Below are positions 60,186-64,000 of a DNA stretch of 64,000 nt, one piece after another. Below the pieces are notes generated by a model. The model was not told the DNA's origin. It saw only the letters and a program-made list of their open reading frames with translations, and searched no databases. Source of the stretch: Rhabditoides inermis (taxonomy: Eukaryota > Nematoda > Chromadorea > Rhabditida > Rhabditidae). The position numbers and the translations under genes were made by a program. The number at the start of each line of letters is the position of its first letter. Position 1 is the first letter of the stretch. The stretch is from NCBI GenBank assembly GCA_963966185.1, contig CAWZYM010000077.1:154001-218000 (forward strand), given 5' to 3'.

Positions 60186-60446
60186 TCACCCGCCCACCCC
60201 CTATAAATTATGCTATGGTGTTTGTCTGTCTGTCTGTCTGTTTGTCCGGATGAGTATCTCTTTTTGTAATGATCGTTGGGGGTTGAGGTATGAAAATTAG
60301 ATCTGAGGTGCTCACCGCACGCAAAATTCTACCTGGGGTCCTGATCTGACCGTTCATTACATGGGTTCTCCCTGGAAAATTTGCATATCTGAGAACATAG
60401 AATCTGAGATATGGTCGTTTCTATATAAACTATGGTTCATTTTCGA

Positions 60447-61270
60447 GCTACTGAGACGCCCTTTCAGGGTTAGGGTACTGTAGGGTCGGTGATTTAAATT
60501 TTGATTGTTGACCTCATTTGCATAATTCCAAATATGATAATGTTGTATCTCGGTTATTTTTAGTGCTACTGAGATGCCCTTTTAGGGTTAGAGTACTGTG
60601 GGGTCGGTGATTAAAATTTTGATTAATGATCTCATTTGCATATTTCCAAATATGGTAATTTTGTATCTTGGTTATTTTTAGTGCTACTGAGATGCCCTTT
60701 CAGGGTTAGAGTACTGTAGGGTCGATGATTAAAATTTTGATTAATTATCTCATTGGCATATTTCCAAATATGGTAATTTTGTATCTCGGGTATTTTTAGT
60801 GCTACTGAGATGCCTTTTTTAAGTTAGAGTACTGTAGGGTCGGTGGTTAAAATTTTGATTAATGACCTCATTTGCATATTTCCAAATATGGTAATTTTGA
60901 ATCTCGGTCACTTTAGATGCTACTGAGGTGTCCTTTTAGGGTTAGAGTACTGTAGGGTCGGTGATTAAAATTTTGATTAATGATCTCATTTGCATATTTC
61001 CAAATATGGTAATTTTGTATCTCGGTTATTTTTAGTGCTACTGAGGTGTCCATCTAGGGTTACAGTACTGAAGGGTCGGTGATTGAATGTTTCATTTATT
61101 ATCTCAATTTCATATTTCCAAATATGGTAATTTTGTATCTCGGTCACTTTAGATGCTACTGAGGTGTCCTTTTAGGGTTAGGGTACTGTAGGGTCAGTGA
61201 TTAAAATTTTGATGTATGATCTCATCTGCATATTTCCAAATATGGTAACGTCGCATCTTGGTCAGTTTTG
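60447..61270 (+). repeat. 118-bp tandem repeat, about 7 copies, in H4
   Basis: GCTACTGAG recurs at 60447, 60564, 60683, 60801, 60919, 61037 and 61155, spacing 117-119 bp. Each unit has TTAGGGTTAGAGTACTGTAG, GGTCGGTGATTAAAATTTTG and CATATTTCCAAATATGG, the last a good inverted repeat. Short frames here are unremarkable. Confidence 0.88.
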
Positions 61271-61696
61271 ATGCCAAAAAGTCCAAACTTGGTATGTGAC
61301 CAGGAGGCAAGTCAGCGATGTTGTTGTTCACATGTTTGTCAACAAGTAAACAACTTTGTAAACAAATTAAAAGTTTGTTTTGAAGGTGTCTTAAATGTAG
61401 TACACCGAGTTCAAAAACGTTGTTCACAGATGTTGTAAACAAGAAAACAAAATGTAAACAACCTGAAAACGTGTTTTAAAGGTGTATAACGTGTAGTAGA
61501 CTTGGAGGTGAGTTCAAAAATGTTGTTTACATAAAGTGTAAACAAGTGAACAAATTTGTAAACAACGTTCAATTGTCTTTATTTTTTGTCTTCTGTATTG
61601 TAATGTACTTCTTAGTTGCATTAGAGGTTTGTGGACATATTTTAGTTATGAAATTATATTTGAGTGATGATTTCAGTTTTGATGTTTAAGTGTTGA

Positions 61697-61749
61697 GGCC
61701 GCCGAAGGCGGCCCTAGCCCGAGCGGCGCGCCAGCGCCGCTCGGGCTAG
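61697..61749 (+). other. Stacked Helitron termini: two hairpin-CTAG modules in series
   Basis: Module 1 is GGCCGCC-GAA-GGCGGCC then CTAG (61697-61717). Module 2 is CCCGAGCGGCGC-GCCA-GCGCCGCTCGGG then CTAG (61718-61749). Either could stop rolling-circle transfer. The second suggests gain of a new terminus after read-through of the first. Confidence 0.65.
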
Positions 61750-61778
61750 TCCCCCTTTCATACTAATATTTACTATGG

Positions 61779-61810
<32 letters not shown>

Positions 61811-63068
61811 CTTCCGGAGAGATATCTCTTTTCAAAGTCTACTCTAACTACTCATTCTTTCTAGAAAGTTTCTTCAATACCTGAGAACGCAAAATTCCAA
61901 ATATCTCGTCAATAGCGATTTCCTAATCATAGTTATCACTTAATCTCTTAACTATGGAGAAAAATTTCAAAATACTTCAATTAGAACCAAATTTGGAGAG
62001 TAGGTGAATCGACCTAGAAAAAATCGATAGCCGCGATACCAGCTGCCTGTGACCTCATCTTCATGCCCAAATAGGCGAATGTACCCAAAATGCACCCAAA
62101 ATTCATGATCTTCGATTTCTACAAAAATTGAATAGAAAGAAGATTACGTATAATAGATTATAGAAACTGGTTTCCTTTTTTGAAAAGTCACCAAATATGG
62201 CGAATATGATCGACTTTTCGTACAGACAAGATAGAGGGTCCAATTTGTAAACTTAAGTTTTTATGAGCAAAAAAACCCTTCTGTCAAAGTTTCAGATCGA
62301 TCGGACTTTGTCTTCATACAGTAATAGACATTTTCTGAGCGCGCGTTACTTGCTGAGGTCGCGCCCACCGGATTGCTCGCTACCAGCCGGCAGGTCAACC
62401 GATCGATATCGAATAGTTGGCATTCGCAATCACTTACCCATATACACTCAGTTGTGTCTTTTTTGATAGGAATATGTCTAAATATAACAATAATGGATTG
62501 AGTCAGTTGAAAAAGACAAAAATTTCTATGTTCAACGAATAAGTTTGACAAAACGAAAAGTTGAAGGTTGAAAGTTAAGTAAAATGTTTCGAGACGTCAA
62601 TAGATAATAGATAGTGCTTTCCAACGATCAAATCAACTTTGAACTGTTTCAAACTTCTTCGCACGTGCGCACAACGTGTTAGGACGCGCCAGCCGGCTTC
62701 TTTTCTCAAAGTCATTGTGAGCGTAATATAGAACTAACTATGTACTGCTTTTTTTCAGTTGAAACTTAGTTTTTAGTTTATTACTTGTACTCTTGTACAT
62801 ATTCAGCCTGAAATTCCGCTTTTCAATGCAGTACAGTGTCGAATGGAAGTGAGGTGAGGTGAGAATCGAGTTCACCTTACATGTCATTTGGCAAGCACAG
62901 GCGGTCAAACTATACTTTTAGAACGTGAGAGAATAGACAGTAGGAAGAGAAGACAGTAGAGAAGAGAGTAGTACTTTCTGTTTAAAAAAGTTTTTACATA
63001 ACTGTCTCTCGAAAGTCTCTAGAAAGTTGTTATCACCGCAGCGGGGACGTGAAAGTATACAAGAGAGA

Positions 63069-63120
<52 letters not shown>

Positions 63121-63290
63121 ATAGGAGAGAGAAAAGAGGAGATAGAAGGGAGAGTAGACATAACTGTCTCTCGAAAGTCGCAGTGACTACTGCAGATGTG
63201 AGAATAGAAGAGTAGACAGAAGGTACCATATTACTGTCTCTAGAAAGTTGTTGTCACCGCAGCGGGGACGTGAAAGTATACAAGAGAGAG

Positions 63291-63328
<38 letters not shown>

Positions 63329-64000
63329 AGAGAATAGGAGAGAGAAAAGAGGAGATAGAAGGGAGAGTAGACATAACTGTCTCTCGAAAGTCGCAGTGAC
63401 TACTGAAGATGTGAGAATAGAAGAGTAAACAGAAGGTGCCATAGTACTGTCTCTAGAAAGTTGTTGTCACCGCAGCGGGGACGTGAAAGTATACAAGAGA
63501 GAAAATAGGAGAAAGAGAAAGAAAATAGGAGAGAGAAAAGAGGAGAAAGAAGGGAGAGTAGACATAACTGTCTTTCGAAAGTCGCAGTGATAGTGTTTAA
63601 TGCAGATGTGAGAGTGAGAGTGGAAGAGGTGACGAGAGGTGAAAGTAGACAGAAGACAACATAGTAATCTCTCTAAAAGTTGTTGCCACAGTAAAAGATA
63701 AAGATACAGTAGACAAACAAGAGCATAGTATTAGTATTGTCTCTAGAAAGTTGACAGTACCCACTAGAGAATATAATACTGATTCTAGAGAATATAAAAA
63801 CATAGTAATGTCTCTATAAAGTTGTTGTCACAGTACATAGAAGAAAAAGAAAAAGTAGACAAACAAGAGCATAGTATTAGTATTGCCTCTAGAAAGTTGA
63901 CAGTAGACAATAAAGAATATAATACTGTTTCTAGAGAATATCATACTGAGAGAGAAAGAGAAAAAGAGAAAAAGATGCGAGACAGTGGGAGAGAGAGAAG
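61750..64000 (+). mobile_element. Helitron-like element H5, family 1 (near-copy of H2; cut by window end)
   Basis: Starts TCCCCCTTTC after CTAG of H4 and follows H2 at a constant offset of 8,674 bp, for example 53589 to 62263 and 54244 to 62918. One small difference is GAGAAGGAGAGAATAGG near 63324. The 3' end lies outside the window. Confidence 0.75.
62918..63600 (+). repeat. Minisatellite inside H5
   Basis: Same variant and order as 54240-54930 in H2: units with TTGTTGTCACCGCAGCGGGG and GA runs. Confidence 0.82.

Larger units (their letters stand above)
60186..61749 (+). mobile_element. Helitron-like element H4, a different family
   Basis: The 5' end TCACCCGCCCACCCCCTATA lies exactly after CTAG of H3. 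The 3' end is a 12-bp stem hairpin (61718-61745, loop GCCA) directly followed by CTAG (61746-61749) and then TCCCCC of H5. A second hairpin, GGCCGCC-GAA-GGCGGCC, with its own CTAG (61697-61717) lies just before it. The interior holds a 118-bp tandem repeat and an AT-rich part with repeated GTAAACAA motifs (61320-61570). No protein-coding sequence is recognised. Confidence 0.72.

Noticed and set aside
60447..61270. Telomere-like repeat because of TTAGGGTTAG words
   Set aside because: The word occurs once per 118-bp unit and is not tandem. It is part of a longer minisatellite.
51589..63803. Numerous frames of 60-130 residues in the Helitron interiors
   Set aside because: They recur with each element copy only because the DNA is duplicated, consist largely of microsatellite translation, and none resembles Rep or helicase.

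Overview
The window is eukaryotic genomic DNA. It has spliced exons with GT-AG borders, AATAAA poly(A) signals, a higher-order satellite, a DNA transposon and Helitron-like elements. The GPI-anchored, cysteine-rich surface-protein genes and the abundance of GA microsatellites fit an invertebrate animal best, but I cannot name the species. There is no bacterial-style operon, rRNA or tRNA gene that I can support.

Layout. (1) 1-1707 is the 3' end of a plus-strand gene. A cysteine-rich exon (22-159) is followed by a phase-0 intron and a long terminal exon (298-1578) encoding a Lys/Glu/Asp repeat and a C-terminal helical segment. (2) 1708-45935 is one giant asymmetric inverted repeat. Identical 251-bp unique ends (1708-1958 and 45685-45935, opposite orientation) enclose a satellite array. 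The array runs forward from 1959 to about 6833 and reversed from there to 45684. The unit has a 52-bp core plus zero, one or two copies of a 20-bp module (52/72/92 bp). It is organised into higher-order repeats, including tandem duplications with periods of 8,816 bp and 2,701 bp. A 551-bp TIR transposon (34620-35170) interrupts the array, and two empty copies of its target site survive elsewhere in the same array. (3) 45936-49830 holds a second inverted repeat: two head-to-head-inverted copies of a small gene for a GPI-anchored cysteine-rich (possibly Ly6/three-finger-like) protein, a third terminal-exon remnant between them, and a possible membrane-anchor exon outside. (4) 49868-50320 is a 42-bp minisatellite. 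(5) 50321-64000 is a head-to-tail train of five non-autonomous Helitron-like elements. Each begins with TC and, where complete, ends with a GC hairpin plus CTAG, and each abuts the next with no intervening base. One belongs to a different family and sits exactly at a junction between two others.

Few genes here act together. Only the two partial protein-coding loci (the Lys/Glu-rich protein and the GPI-protein cluster) look functional. The rest is repeat biology: fold-back duplication, satellite amplification, and rolling-circle-type element concatenation. The many open frames inside the satellite and GA tracts are by-products of repeat period. The most unusual structures are the 44-kb asymmetric palindrome and the seamless Helitron concatemer with stacked CTAG termini.
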